64,000 nucleotides of DNA from Lachnospiraceae bacterium UBA5899. GTDB lineage: Bacteria; Bacillota; Clostridia; Lachnospirales; Lachnospiraceae. The position numbers and the translations under genes were made by a program. The DNA is taken from assembly GCA_002432425.1 (NCBI GenBank), contig DJEL01000022.1:124001-188000 (forward strand), read 5' to 3'. Under the pieces are notes generated by a model that saw only the letters and a list, made by a program, of their open reading frames with translations, was not told the origin of the DNA and did no database searches. This document shows positions 1-8,930 of this stretch, in pieces; the first letter of the stretch is position 1, and each line of letters begins with the position of its first letter.

Positions 1-465
1 CTTGGGGTAACTGTATATGAAAGCACTGTTACGGTATCCGGAACGATTACGGACAGGCTGTCGAAAATCTGCAGGATGTACGGAATGTACCTCATTGTCG
101 GCATTGCCCGGAAAAGCAGGGTGCCGGGAAGAGTGTATGATGCAGTTCTTGTGATGAATCCGGTAGGAGAAATCCTTACAGAGTATGTAATTCATACGGT
201 GGATGGAACAAGACAGCTTTATCTCTGCGGCTCAGCATATAAAGAGCCACAGATTTTCAATCTTCCGTTTGCAAAAGCAGGACTCCTTGCCGGCGGGGAT
301 GTGTTCGATGATGAACTGCTCCGTCAGTATAAAGACGCGGATGTTATTTTCATGTGTCTGTCGGATCAGAAAGAAGGACCGGGCCGTGCGGCATCTGTTG
401 CCGAAAGACTCGGAAAAACTGTAATTCTTGCAGGACCGGAACCGGGTATTTTTGAGAGTTGCTGA
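1..465 (+). CDS. Nitrilase/carbon-nitrogen hydrolase-fold protein, C-terminal part (5' end outside window)
   Basis: The frame is open from the first base, so this is the 3' part of a gene that starts upstream; an internal ATG at 76 is not a likely start. The order of segments fits a carbon-nitrogen hydrolase: a helix, then YLIVGIAR, then VYDAVLVMNPVGEIL, then GLLAGGDVFDDELL followed by KDADVIF, which aligns with the nucleophile-elbow region. In active nitrilases this elbow holds Cys (CYD) and the preceding loop holds a catalytic Lys; here the positions read GGD and YVIHT, so two of the three Glu-Lys-Cys residues appear to be missing. It may be a non-catalytic relative. The family call is by motif shape only. 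It converges on the sugar operon and ends just before a strong hairpin. Confidence 0.45.
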   Translation, partial: LGVTVYESTVTVSGTITDRLSKICRMYGMYLIVGIARKSRVPGRVYDAVLVMNPVGEILTEYVIHTVDGTRQLYLCGSAYKEPQIFNLPFAKAGLLAGGDVFDDELLRQYKDADVIFMCLSDQKEGPGRAASVAERLGKTVILAGPEPGIFESC

Positions 466-470
466 ATAAG

Positions 471-510
471 ACCCCCGGGTATGGCAGATTGAATTGCCGT
501 ACCCGGGGGT
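471..510. terminator. Bidirectional terminator hairpin between convergent genes
   Basis: A 16-bp stem (ACCCCCGGGTATGGCA against TGCCGTACCCGGGGGT, one T-G wobble) with an 8-nt loop lies between the plus-strand gene ending at 465 and the minus-strand gene ending at 515. The minus-strand operon and the plus-strand gene can both end here. There is only a short T-rich tail. Confidence 0.75.
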
Positions 511-514
511 TAAA

Positions 515-1156
515 TTAAAGAACAATATGTCTTAAATCAGCAAAGGTTGAGATTGAATAATCGGTTTTCTCATAAAAAGCGGCATCTCCGATTCCTGCAG
601 CTTTCATTCCGCCACGTTTTGCAGCTTCTATTCCTGCAACTGCATCTTCAACCACCAGGCAGTCCTGTGGCTTAAGAGCAATGTACTCTGCAGCTTTTAA
701 GAATACCTCAGGATCTGGCTTTGATTTCTTTATATTTGTACCATCGGAAACTGCGTCAAATACATCATCCAACCCTACTTGTTTTAAGATAAATTTCGTA
801 TTTTTGCTGGAAGAAGCAACGGCAACCCTGATACCGGCAGCTTTTAATGCAGACAGAGTTTCACGGACTTCAGCAGTTACATCATCCGGGGTCATACTCA
901 TTAATTCTTCCTTATAATAATGATTTTTTTCTTCTGCCAGTGCTTCCTTTTCTTCCGGGGAAAGAGCCGGTCCATGATAGTTTCGCAAAATAATGTCGAG
1001 ACTTTCCATTCTGCTTACGCCGCGCAACTGATTGTTAATATTTTTATTGAAGAAAATACCGTGCGAATCGGCCATTTTCTTCCATGCGCGATAATGGAGT
1101 TCATCCGTATGAACCAGTACTCCGTCCAGATCAAATAAGATTCCTTTAAACTTCAT
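515..1156 (-). CDS. pgmB: Beta-phosphoglucomutase (HAD superfamily)
   Basis: Converts beta-glucose 1-phosphate to glucose 6-phosphate in the cytoplasm, through a beta-glucose 1,6-bisphosphate intermediate. The 213-aa length is normal. The N-terminus has FDLDGVL with nucleophile Asp9 and acid/base Asp11, followed by the cap sequence LRGVSRMESL typical of beta-PGM rather than general HAD phosphatases. Later come VASSSKNTKF (Ser/Lys phosphate site), KKSKPDPEVF and VVEDAVAGIEAA (acidic Mg2+ ligands). It is the last gene of the minus-strand GH65 operon, so its substrate would be the beta-G1P released by the phosphorylase upstream. An AGGAGAAAAAG stretch precedes the ATG. Confidence 0.93.
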   Translation of the reverse strand: MKFKGILFDLDGVLVHTDELHYRAWKKMADSHGIFFNKNINNQLRGVSRMESLDIILRNYHGPALSPEEKEALAEEKNHYYKEELMSMTPDDVTAEVRETLSALKAAGIRVAVASSSKNTKFILKQVGLDDVFDAVSDGTNIKKSKPDPEVFLKAAEYIALKPQDCLVVEDAVAGIEAAKRGGMKAAGIGDAAFYEKTDYSISTFADLRHIVL

Positions 1157-1203
1157 CTTTTTCTCCTATTCATAATTTCCGATAGAAACAGCCTTTATTT
1201 TTC

Positions 1204-2019
1204 CTACAAATCGGCTACCCATTTTCCGGCTAATGAAATCCAGTCCTGACAACGTTTCTGAATACCGAAGCCATTCTCGGCAATCCGGGTCTCTTCATTG
1301 GCGAGGGAAAGTCCATGTGGTCCCTCCGGAAAAATGTGAACTTCTACGGAAACCTGATTTTTTACCAGTTCTTCCGTAAACATCAGTGTATTCTGGACCG
1401 GAACAGACCGGTCGGTTAAGGTATGCCAGATAAATACAGGCGGCACTTGTTTTCCTACCTGATGTTCAAGACTTAAAAGTTCCTCTAATTCTTTGCTTTT
1501 TTTTGTTCCCATCAGGTTTTCAATACTGCCCCTATGTGCATATTCTCCGGAGGTAATAACAGGATAGGAAAGCAGTAATCCGTTTGGCTTCATCTGCTCA
1601 GCGGAAAGTTCTGTTTCTTTTGCAAGCCAGTCTTTATCCCAGAATACACCGAGGCTTGCTGCCAGATGACCGCCGGCGGAAAAACCGGCTACGATAATTT
1701 TGTCCGGCTTAATACCATATTCCGCCGCATGTTTTCTTAAGTAGGCTACGCTCCATGCCAGCTCATAAAGAGACTGCGGGAATTCTGCCGGCGCTACGCT
1801 ATAACGCAGGACGCAGGCATGAAACCCTCTGGCAATATATTGAATTGCAACAGCTTCTGCCTCTCGGTCGGAGGTGAATTCATAGCCGCCACCCGGACAA
1901 ATCAGTACCAGCGGACGGGTACGGCTGCTGTCGATTTCTTCATAATTATCTAATATGTAAGTATACAATCTGGCATCAGTTGATTTTGATGTCTGAACCG
2001 GAACTATATTATATTTCAT
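1204..2019 (-). CDS. Alpha/beta hydrolase, acetylxylan-esterase-like
   Basis: A 271-aa cytoplasmic alpha/beta hydrolase with no signal peptide. Visible elements are the oxyanion segment CPGGGY (residues 41-46), nucleophile elbow GFSAGGH with Ser114, HTLTDRSVP with Asp203 and GPHG with His235, giving a complete Ser-Asp-His triad. The PGGGY plus GFSAGGH pattern is that of BD-FAE/acetylxylan-esterase-like enzymes that remove acetyl groups from sugars. It sits 12 bp after the GH65 phosphorylase and 47 bp before pgmB, so deacetylation of an imported glucoside is a reasonable role, but the substrate cannot be read from sequence. Confidence 0.8.
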   Translation of the reverse strand: MKYNIVPVQTSKSTDARLYTYILDNYEEIDSSRTRPLVLICPGGGYEFTSDREAEAVAIQYIARGFHACVLRYSVAPAEFPQSLYELAWSVAYLRKHAAEYGIKPDKIIVAGFSAGGHLAASLGVFWDKDWLAKETELSAEQMKPNGLLLSYPVITSGEYAHRGSIENLMGTKKSKELEELLSLEHQVGKQVPPVFIWHTLTDRSVPVQNTLMFTEELVKNQVSVEVHIFPEGPHGLSLANEETRIAENGFGIQKRCQDWISLAGKWVADL

Positions 2020-2031
2020 AGCTTTACCTTC

Positions 2032-4356
2032 TCATTTGCTTTTCTTGTATTCTTCCTGACGGGGTACTGCAATTTTCGGTCTGCCGGCATCCAGTACATA
2101 CTGCTGTCCGTATAATTCTACCGTAACGGTTGAACCCTTTATCCGATCTATACTGCAGGATTCTTTATTAACCATGATCTCTAACAGGTTTCCGTGATAT
2201 TGGATACGGAAATGATATCCCTGCCAGTTTTCCGGTAAGGCAGGAGCCAGGAAAAGCATGTCCTCTTCCGCCCGCACTCCGGCAAACCCATTGACAATTG
2301 CCATATAACTTCCACCCATATTCGCTACATGGATTCCGTCCTTACTGTTCTTGTGGGTATTTAAAAGATCCATCTTTGCTGAATCACCAAAGTAATAATA
2401 TGCCTTGTCCTTTAACCCCAGCCTGGATGCCATAATGCTGAATACGCAGGTAGAAAGCGAGGAGTCATGGGTTGTAATTTTTTCATAGTAAAGGAAGGAT
2501 TTTTCCTCGGTCACCTTATCCTGATAATCCGGGAAAAGATAATGCGCCAGAACAGTATCTGCCTGCTTACATACCTGATAACGATATAAATGAAGAGGAT
2601 GGTAATGTAATAACAGCGGGAATGATTCCTGGGGGGTGTTCTCTAAATTCCAAATTGGTTTCTGAAGGAAAGAGTCGTCCTGCGGATTGATACCAAGCGT
2701 TTCATCATAGGGAAGAAACATTTTCTCCTCAGCTTTCTTCATTTCCTGAATTTCTTCTTCTGTCAGAGCATTTTCCCTGACAAACTGCTCATAAGCATCC
2801 TTTTCTTTTGCCAGCCGCAGAATGAACTTTAAGAACCACTGCATACTGTATTTTGCACTGGCATTTGTATAGTAATTGTTATTTACAAGACAGGTATACT
2901 CATCCGGTCCGGTGACACAATTAATAACAAAACGATCCTTATAGTAATTTCCGACATCCAGCCACAGACGGTTGGTCTCTAAAAGAATTTTCAATCCCAT
3001 TTCTTTGATGAAATTCCAGTCTTTACTTGTCTTATAATAGAGAATTACGGCATATGCGATATCACCATCAATATGATACTGCGCGGTTCCAGATGGAAAA
3101 TAGCCGGAGCACTCCTTTCCGGTAATGGTACGCCAGGGATATAAGGCGCCTTTTTTATGTCCTAACAAAGCAGCATTTTCCCTGGCTTTGTCCAATGTCT
3201 TATAGCGGTACTCCAAAAGTTTCCTTGCAATTGCCGGATTGGTCATGGCAAAATACGGCACCATAAACATTTCGGTATCCCAGAAATAATGTCCTTCATA
3301 GCCTTCACCACTTAAGCCTTTGGCTGCAATACTGGAATATCCGTCATAGCCAGCCGACTGCAGAAGCTGGTACATATTAAAGCAGAGTGATTCATTTAAA
3401 TCTTTGTCCCCGATAATTTCCATGGAGGAGTTGTTCCAGAACTCCTTTAAGTATTCCTGCTGTTTCTTATAATAAGCGGTAATTCCATTCTCCACTACTT
3501 TGGAAAGTTTTTCATCTGCTGCTTCTTTACAATCCTTTTCCCGGATAGAATCCGTAAAAATGCTGTATTTAACGATTCTTACTTCATCCCCCGGTCTTAC
3601 ATCAAAGCAGTAACTTACGTCCAGTGCATGCGTTGTCTCGTCATAGGTCACTACCTGAGAGGGCTGACGTTTCTGATTAATGGTTACCACATTTGTTACT
3701 GCACTTGCCACCTTAAGATGGCTCGTGGCAGTAGAGCTTACCAAACATGCGCCGCATTCACATATGTGAACATCTTCTTTTTTCAAATGATTGTGACTCT
3801 CACCGGCAAGCCTTGGATCTTTTGGGTTAAAATAATTCTTGACCAGTCCCATATGTCTGGAATGTATCTCTACGGTTCCCGCAAAATTGATAGACTGGAA
3901 ACAGTAATCAATGGTAAAAAGGGAACGTTCTTCAAAGGAAGTCATTCTGATGATATTAAAATGAAACTGCTTACCGTTTTTATTTGTCCAGTCTACCTCA
4001 CGTCTGGTAATTCCCTTTTCCATATCCAGTGTTCTTACATAGCGGCAGTTTGGGTCATCCGCCATGGAAAATTTCTGCCCATCAAATACCACTTCAATGG
4101 TCTGTGTATCTGCCACATTTAACATGCTTTCTTTATTTTCTACAAGATTGCACAATTTTTCTGCCTGTTTCATTGGTGCAATATCGTAAAAACCATTAAT
4201 ATACATACCACGCATGGTATCAAAGTCTGCCGGAACACCCTCTTCTAAGGTTCCGCGCACGCCGAGGTATCCGTTGGCATTGTGAAAAAGAGTTTCCTGC
4301 AGCTGCAGGTTTTTTTCATTCAGTCCAATTCCTGTAACCTGATAAATTTTACTCAT
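2032..4356 (-). CDS. Glycoside hydrolase family 65 disaccharide phosphorylase (maltose/kojibiose/nigerose type)
   Basis: Inverting phosphorylase that splits an alpha-glucobiose with phosphate into beta-glucose 1-phosphate and glucose (or another acceptor). The 774-aa length and layout fit GH65: an N-terminal beta-sandwich with NGYLGVRGT, then an (alpha/alpha)6 barrel with YFWDTEMF (about 357-364), GALYPWR, and VTGPDEY holding the general-acid Glu486, matching Glu487 of maltose phosphorylases. HDSSLS near residue 630 fits the phosphate-binding region. Linkage specificity (maltose, kojibiose, nigerose, trehalose, glucosyl-rhamnose) cannot be decided here. It follows the permease genes and precedes the esterase and pgmB. 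An AAGGAG site precedes the ATG. Confidence 0.92.
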   Translation of the reverse strand: MSKIYQVTGIGLNEKNLQLQETLFHNANGYLGVRGTLEEGVPADFDTMRGMYINGFYDIAPMKQAEKLCNLVENKESMLNVADTQTIEVVFDGQKFSMADDPNCRYVRTLDMEKGITRREVDWTNKNGKQFHFNIIRMTSFEERSLFTIDYCFQSINFAGTVEIHSRHMGLVKNYFNPKDPRLAGESHNHLKKEDVHICECGACLVSSTATSHLKVASAVTNVVTINQKRQPSQVVTYDETTHALDVSYCFDVRPGDEVRIVKYSIFTDSIREKDCKEAADEKLSKVVENGITAYYKKQQEYLKEFWNNSSMEIIGDKDLNESLCFNMYQLLQSAGYDGYSSIAAKGLSGEGYEGHYFWDTEMFMVPYFAMTNPAIARKLLEYRYKTLDKARENAALLGHKKGALYPWRTITGKECSGYFPSGTAQYHIDGDIAYAVILYYKTSKDWNFIKEMGLKILLETNRLWLDVGNYYKDRFVINCVTGPDEYTCLVNNNYYTNASAKYSMQWFLKFILRLAKEKDAYEQFVRENALTEEEIQEMKKAEEKMFLPYDETLGINPQDDSFLQKPIWNLENTPQESFPLLLHYHPLHLYRYQVCKQADTVLAHYLFPDYQDKVTEEKSFLYYEKITTHDSSLSTCVFSIMASRLGLKDKAYYYFGDSAKMDLLNTHKNSKDGIHVANMGGSYMAIVNGFAGVRAEEDMLFLAPALPENWQGYHFRIQYHGNLLEIMVNKESCSIDRIKGSTVTVELYGQQYVLDAGRPKIAVPRQEEYKKSK

Positions 4357-4369
4357 AAAAATACTCCTT

Positions 4370-5218
4370 TTATCCCTTTACGGCTCCTGCTGCAACACCT
4401 TTTATAATGTGTTTCTGGCAGAGAAGATAGAAAATGATAACCGGAATAATGGTAAATGTCAGTGCAGCCATTGCCATATTCCACTCAATGGTATACTGTC
4501 CGAAAAATAAGGACATTGCCAGCGGAACGGTCTTATTCTTATTGCCGGTCAGTGTCAGAGAGGGCAATAAATAGTCGTTCCAGATCCAGATTACATCCAG
4601 AATAATTAATGTTACGGTAATGGACTTTAAAAGCGGAAACACTATTTTCCAAAACAATTGCCATGTATTGCATCCGTCAATGATTGCAGCCTCTTCCAGA
4701 GAAGCAGGAACGGAGGCTTTGATAAATCCATGAAATAAAAATACTCCCATACCGGCACCAAATCCAACGTACATAAAGATTAATCCACCCAGGGAATCCT
4801 TAAACGGAATACCAAAGAATTTTCCAAAACGGTTCATTTCCTGCATCAATGGCATCATGATGGTCTGGAAAGGAATCAGCATGGTAAGAATCAGCACACT
4901 ATATAAAAATTTGCTCAGTTTATTATTGGAGCGGACAAACATCCACGCTGTCATAGCACTCAGTACAACAATAATTCCTACGGCAATTACGGTCACGATG
5001 AGAGAGTTTTGAAATGCCATCAGAAAGTCCATTTTCTTTAAGGCACCCTGGAAATACTGCAGTGTAAAATGTTTTGGAAATGCAAAGATATTTTCATATA
5101 ACTCCGCACGGCTCTTAAAGGCATTTATAATTACCATATATACGGGAATCAGCCATACACAGCACATCAATATTACCAGGACATTTGCGATTGCTTTTCC
5201 AACAAAATTCTTTTTCAT
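4370..5218 (-). CDS. Sugar ABC transporter permease, MalG type (CUT1)
   Basis: Inner component of an oligosaccharide importer in the cytoplasmic membrane. The 282-aa protein has about six hydrophobic segments and the cytoplasmic EAA loop (EEAAIIDGCNTWQLFWKIVFP) that docks on the ATPase. Its ATG overlaps the stop of the preceding permease as TAATG (1 bp shared), so translation is probably coupled. No ATPase gene is present in the operon; CUT1 systems of this kind commonly use a shared MsmX-like ATPase encoded elsewhere. Confidence 0.92.
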   Translation of the reverse strand: MKKNFVGKAIANVLVILMCCVWLIPVYMVIINAFKSRAELYENIFAFPKHFTLQYFQGALKKMDFLMAFQNSLIVTVIAVGIIVVLSAMTAWMFVRSNNKLSKFLYSVLILTMLIPFQTIMMPLMQEMNRFGKFFGIPFKDSLGGLIFMYVGFGAGMGVFLFHGFIKASVPASLEEAAIIDGCNTWQLFWKIVFPLLKSITVTLIILDVIWIWNDYLLPSLTLTGNKNKTVPLAMSLFFGQYTIEWNMAMAALTFTIIPVIIFYLLCQKHIIKGVAAGAVKG

Positions 5219-6087
5219 TATGCTGACACCTCCTTGTCGCCGGTAACCTTAACCTGAATTAGTGTAATCAATGCAATGATGATAAAGAAAACAATTGCCT
5301 TCGCCTGTCCGTATCCGAAATGGCTTTTGGTAAATATTTCATTAAAAATGTTCATGGATACCATTTCTGTTGAGTTGTTTGGTCCACCGCCTGTCAGTGA
5401 AACATTTACATCATAGATTTTGAAGCAGTTAGATAATGTCAGGAACAGACATATTGTTATGGATGACATGATCAAGGGAAGCTTAATGTTGATTAAGGTC
5501 TTCCACAAACCTGCTCCGTCTACCTGTGCGGCCTCGATTATATCATCGGGAATGGCTTCTAAACCTGCGATATATACAATCATCATATACCCGGCCATCT
5601 GCCATGTGGCTACTACAATCATGGCGCAGAAAGCCATTTTCTTATTTACAAGCCAGTTAAAAAATATGTTTGTCAGTCCGGTCATATCTCCGATAGCACT
5701 CATGGCATCTCCCAAAATGTACTGCCAGATATAACCTAAAATCAATCCACCGATTAAGTACGGTAAGAATAACATGGTTCTTGCTACATTGCGTACTTTC
5801 AGCTTGGTAGTTACCAATACCGCAAATGCCAGCGCCAGTAAATTGACAATTATAACGGTAATTAATGTGAAGGCAGTAGTTCTTACTAATGATGCAAGAA
5901 ATTGCTTATCTGAAAAAATTTTTGCATAGTTGGATAATCCCACAAAAACTTTTTCGCTTTTAGCCAGCCCGTTCCAAGATACAAGGGAATAACCAATTCC
6001 CGTAAAAAACGGAATGATTACTATAATGCAAAACATAATCATCAATGGAGCGGTAAATAAAGCATACCAACCTTTTTTAATTTTCAT
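5218..6087 (-). CDS. Sugar ABC transporter permease, MalF type (CUT1)
   Basis: Partner of the MalG-type permease. It has 289 residues, a first membrane helix near residues 9-30, a long periplasm-facing type loop (GIGYSLVSWNGL...FVGLSNYAKIF, typical of MalF/UgpA/LacF) and an EAA loop (EAAQVDGAGLWKTLINIKLP). It is cotranscribed between the binding-protein gene and MalG. A 65-bp gap with a perfect hairpin separates it from the binding-protein gene. Confidence 0.92.
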   Translation of the reverse strand: MKIKKGWYALFTAPLMIMFCIIVIIPFFTGIGYSLVSWNGLAKSEKVFVGLSNYAKIFSDKQFLASLVRTTAFTLITVIIVNLLALAFAVLVTTKLKVRNVARTMLFLPYLIGGLILGYIWQYILGDAMSAIGDMTGLTNIFFNWLVNKKMAFCAMIVVATWQMAGYMMIVYIAGLEAIPDDIIEAAQVDGAGLWKTLINIKLPLIMSSITICLFLTLSNCFKIYDVNVSLTGGGPNNSTEMVSMNIFNEIFTKSHFGYGQAKAIVFFIIIALITLIQVKVTGDKEVSA

Positions 6088-6117
6088 CTTTGTCCCTCGT
6101 TTCTTGTCTAAAGTGAA

Positions 6118-6142
6118 CAGGTGCTGTCAAAGACAGCACCTG
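6118..6142 (-). promoter_or_regulatory. Intercistronic hairpin between binding-protein and permease genes
   Basis: CAGGTGCTGTC-AAA-GACAGCACCTG is a perfect 11-bp stem with a 3-nt loop, just after the binding-protein stop codon. No U-run follows on the minus strand, so it is more likely an mRNA-stabilising or partially terminating element that keeps binding-protein mRNA in excess over permease mRNA, a familiar arrangement in ABC importer operons. Confidence 0.6.
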
Positions 6143-6152
6143 CAATTAACGA

Positions 6153-7478
6153 TTACTCATTTGCTGCTGTTACAAATGATTCATTTAGTGCTCTTAAAAA
6201 TTCATCGGTTGTCATATCGGAAGAGAAGTATTCCTCTGTGTTCTGTAACAGGTAAGTGGTAATAATACCGGCCGGCCACTCTTCATTGAAAGTCCAGGGA
6301 ATGATGCTGCCTTCTGCAACTGCATCGGACACTGCCTGGGATAAAGGATCTAAGTTATCAGCTTCCATACCGTCTACAACCGGAATGAATCCGAATTTGT
6401 TAATGAGGTAATCTGTTCCTGTTTCACTTGTATATAACCAGTTTAAGAAATCTTTTGCCAGCTGTTTGTCGCCGTCGCTTGCATCTGTATTTATACACCA
6501 TACAGAAGGAACACCGACTGCAATGGATTTATTGCCGGCGATTGGTAACGGAGCAATTCCCATGTCAAAGTCCATATCATAAGATGAGAATAAAGAGTAG
6601 CACCAGTTACCTTGATGAATCATTTCGGTTTTACCGGTTGCAAAGTCACCACAGTTATCATCATAGGAAACTTCCAGAGGATTCTTCTGGTTTTCCTTGA
6701 TAGCTTCAAAAATCTTTCCAAGTTCCTGAAACTCTTCTACATCTGCGATGTTTATTTTTCCATCGTATACATCTTGGCAGAACTGTGCAGGATCATCCTG
6801 TAATGCAAACGGAGTATTTAAAATCTGTCCGATTAAGAAGTAAGCTTCCTGTGAAAGTCCAAGACCGGTTTTGTCATTTGCGGCAGCATCTTTGATGACT
6901 TCAATCAAAGCATCGGTTGAATTAATCTGGTCTACGCTGATTAAATCTTTGTTGTAAACCAGACCAAATCCTTCTGCCGTCATAGGAACGCCAACTGTTT
7001 TGCCATCACTCTCTGCAATGAGGTCATCATTAATTTTGTCTAAGAAGCTTAAATCACCCAAATCTTCAAGATAAGCTGACATCTCAGCAATTTCTGTACT
7101 GGATGAAAGTGAAAATATGGTAGGACCGGATTCACTTGACATGTAAGTTTTTAAATTCTGATAATAATCGTCTCCGGAGATCTGCCATATTTCAACCTCA
7201 ACGCCGGTTTCCTTTTCATAGGCAGCAGCCATTTCCTTTAGCTGATCGTAAATCTCGGTTTTTTGCTGGAAGAGAGTAATTTTTCCATTGCTCTTTCCAC
7301 TTGTGTCTTCTGTATCTTTGTCATCGGTAACTACGTCATCAGTATCGACGTCTTTTGTACTTGTGTCCTCTGTATTACCGGATGCGCCGGAGTCTCCTGC
7401 AGAACCGCATCCACCTAATACCATAGAAGCACTCAATACGGTTGCTAATAACAATGATACGATTTTACTGTTTTTCAT
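6153..7478 (-). CDS. Sugar ABC transporter substrate-binding lipoprotein (CUT1 family)
   Basis: Extracellular, lipid-anchored binding protein of the alpha-glucoside importer. Residues 1-24 form a lipoprotein signal with lipobox LGGC and anchor Cys24. A Gly/Ser/Asp/Thr-rich linker (about 25-65) follows, then a solute-binding fold: KITLFQQKTEIYDQLKEMAAAYEKETGVEVEI opens lobe 1 as in MalE/extracellular family 1 proteins. At 441 aa the length is normal. It is the first structural gene of the operon, preceded by GGAGGGTACAAT before the ATG, and read from a 371-bp region downstream of the LacI gene. Confidence 0.92.
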   Translation of the reverse strand: MKNSKIVSLLLATVLSASMVLGGCGSAGDSGASGNTEDTSTKDVDTDDVVTDDKDTEDTSGKSNGKITLFQQKTEIYDQLKEMAAAYEKETGVEVEIWQISGDDYYQNLKTYMSSESGPTIFSLSSSTEIAEMSAYLEDLGDLSFLDKINDDLIAESDGKTVGVPMTAEGFGLVYNKDLISVDQINSTDALIEVIKDAAANDKTGLGLSQEAYFLIGQILNTPFALQDDPAQFCQDVYDGKINIADVEEFQELGKIFEAIKENQKNPLEVSYDDNCGDFATGKTEMIHQGNWCYSLFSSYDMDFDMGIAPLPIAGNKSIAVGVPSVWCINTDASDGDKQLAKDFLNWLYTSETGTDYLINKFGFIPVVDGMEADNLDPLSQAVSDAVAEGSIIPWTFNEEWPAGIITTYLLQNTEEYFSSDMTTDEFLRALNESFVTAANE

Positions 7479-7518
7479 ATTGTACCCTCCTTGTTTGTTT
7501 GTTATTTGATAACAACAC

Positions 7519-7545
7519 TTTATATAAAATTTACTAATTCGTCAA
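7519..7545 (-). promoter_or_regulatory. Candidate promoter of the GH65/ABC operon
   Basis: On the minus strand TTGACG (7540-7545) and TATAAA (7519-7524) are separated by 15 bp, a little short, about 40 bp upstream of the binding-protein ATG. The stretch from 7546 to 7720 is very AT-rich. Confidence 0.4.
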
Positions 7546-7626
7546 CTATGTTTGTCATATTTCTACGATTTACACTGATTTTACATAATAATATTGTACA
7601 AAACAACCGAAATCTATAATTTTTTT

Positions 7627-7663
7627 AGTAAATTAAATAAATGTTTACTTATAATTTTGTAAA
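7627..7663. promoter_or_regulatory. Candidate LacI-family operator half-sites upstream of the sugar operon
   Basis: AGTAAAT (7627), GTTTACT (7643) and GTAAAT (7659) form overlapping imperfect inverted repeats built from GTAAA/TTTAC. The same half-site (GTAAAC) recurs at 8835 and 8925 beside the lacI gene. Spacing is not that of a classic LacI operator, so this is tentative. Confidence 0.3.
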
Positions 7664-7720
7664 TCAGGTAAAATTATGGCAGTAAATTTCAGAAAGAAAT
7701 GAGGAAAAGACAGAAATAGA

Positions 7721-7794
7721 AGGAACCCTCTGAACCTAAGCTGTATTCCCGGCTGTCAGACACTGCGGAAATATCTCTGGTTCAAAGGGTTCCT
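7721..7794 (-). terminator. Terminator of the lacI-type gene
   Basis: AGGAACCCTCTGAACC and GGTTCAAAGGGTTCCT form a 16-bp stem with one mismatch around a 42-nt loop, followed on the minus strand by the T-rich TCTATTTCTGTCTTTTCC. It separates the regulator gene from the operon it faces. Confidence 0.6.
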
Positions 7795-7849
7795 ATTCTT
7801 GATTTTATTTTAATTTCTGTTGAAATATATTACGGCTGGCAGGCAGATC

Positions 7850-8806
7850 CTACCGGGTGGTCTTTCTCCAATGTACCTTAGCGGCAATCTTAAAGGTATC
7901 AAAGCTGCAGCTTCCTGCAATATTCTGAAGCAGAAACTGGGCAGCAAGATAACCTCTCTCGTAATCCGGAATATCCACGGTTGTAAGTCCCATTAATTCT
8001 GACATTTCGGTTCCGTCGAATCCGGTTACCGCAATATCGTCCGGAATTTTAAGACCTTCCTGCCGCAGCGCTTTCATGGCACCGATTGCCATATTGTCAT
8101 TGGCGCAGACCAACACCTCAGGAATATTATCCGATAAAAGCATCAGTCTTGCTGACTGGTAACCGCTCTTTTCATGATAATCACCCAGAAAATAGTTTTC
8201 CCGACTGAAGGTAATTCCGTTTCTCTGCAGTACATCCTTCAATGCCTGATAGCGTTCCTGATTATCCAGTGTATCAATTCCCGCAATATAGCCAAATCTC
8301 CGATAGCCTTTATCCACCAGTCCCTGTACCAGTTCTGTCATTGGCGCATAGTTGTTGACTACCACACTCTTAATATTTGGCATATCCATAATTCGATCCA
8401 GCGCTACAATCGGATATCCCTCATTTGCTTTTTGGATTAAGGTAGAATTCTTACATTTCATATCCAACATAATTGCTCCGCAGGTCAATGACGGATTCAT
8501 GAATTTTTCACAGGATTTATTTGTACATATCATCAGATCATATCCTCTGGAATACACATAATCACTGATTCCATGTATAATTTTCAGATAAAAATTACGC
8601 TCATAATCACTGAAATTAAAAAGAATGGTATTCGTGTCTTCTGCTGCCTTCTTATTTTTCCCTTTGTTAATATCATAGCCGTTTTCCATGCAAATCCCTA
8701 AAATTCGCTGTCTTGTCTCTTCTCCCACATTATTCCGATGGTTCAGTACGTTCGATACGGTTGCCGGTGAAACATTTGCCAGCTTTGCAATCTCTTTTAC
8801 GGTCAT
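7850..8806 (-). CDS. LacI-family transcriptional regulator
   Basis: DNA-binding sugar-responsive regulator. The N-terminus MTVKEIAKLANVSPATVSNVLN is a LacI helix-turn-helix plus hinge; the rest is a periplasmic-binding-protein-like sensor, ending with VTGFDGTEMSELMGLTTVDIP and a short C-terminus. I place the start at the ATG at 8806 because AGGAAG lies just upstream; a GTG 12 bases earlier (8818) would put that site inside the gene. About 318 aa. It lies directly upstream of the disaccharide operon in the same direction and probably controls it; half-sites GTAAAC/GTTTAC occur on both sides of the gene. Confidence 0.9.
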   Translation of the reverse strand: MTVKEIAKLANVSPATVSNVLNHRNNVGEETRQRILGICMENGYDINKGKNKKAAEDTNTILFNFSDYERNFYLKIIHGISDYVYSRGYDLMICTNKSCEKFMNPSLTCGAIMLDMKCKNSTLIQKANEGYPIVALDRIMDMPNIKSVVVNNYAPMTELVQGLVDKGYRRFGYIAGIDTLDNQERYQALKDVLQRNGITFSRENYFLGDYHEKSGYQSARLMLLSDNIPEVLVCANDNMAIGAMKALRQEGLKIPDDIAVTGFDGTEMSELMGLTTVDIPDYERGYLAAQFLLQNIAGSCSFDTFKIAAKVHWRKTTR

Positions 8807-8834
8807 ACGCTTCCTCACTTATTCTGCTTTCAAA

Positions 8835-8930
8835 GTAAACAACTGCCTTTGTTTATTCTTGTTTTAAGTAAAACGTATCATAAATTTTATATAAATTCAA
8901 CAGAATAATAAGCATCATATAGTTGTTTAC
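8835..8930. repeat. Inverted pair GTAAACAACT / AGTTGTTTAC flanking the lacI/surface-gene divide
   Basis: GTAAACAACT at 8835-8844 and its exact reverse complement AGTTGTTTAC at 8921-8930 are 76 bp apart in the divergent region. The right copy overlaps the -35 of the surface-protein promoter and the left copy lies in the lacI leader. A pair at this distance could support loop-type repression. Confidence 0.45.
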
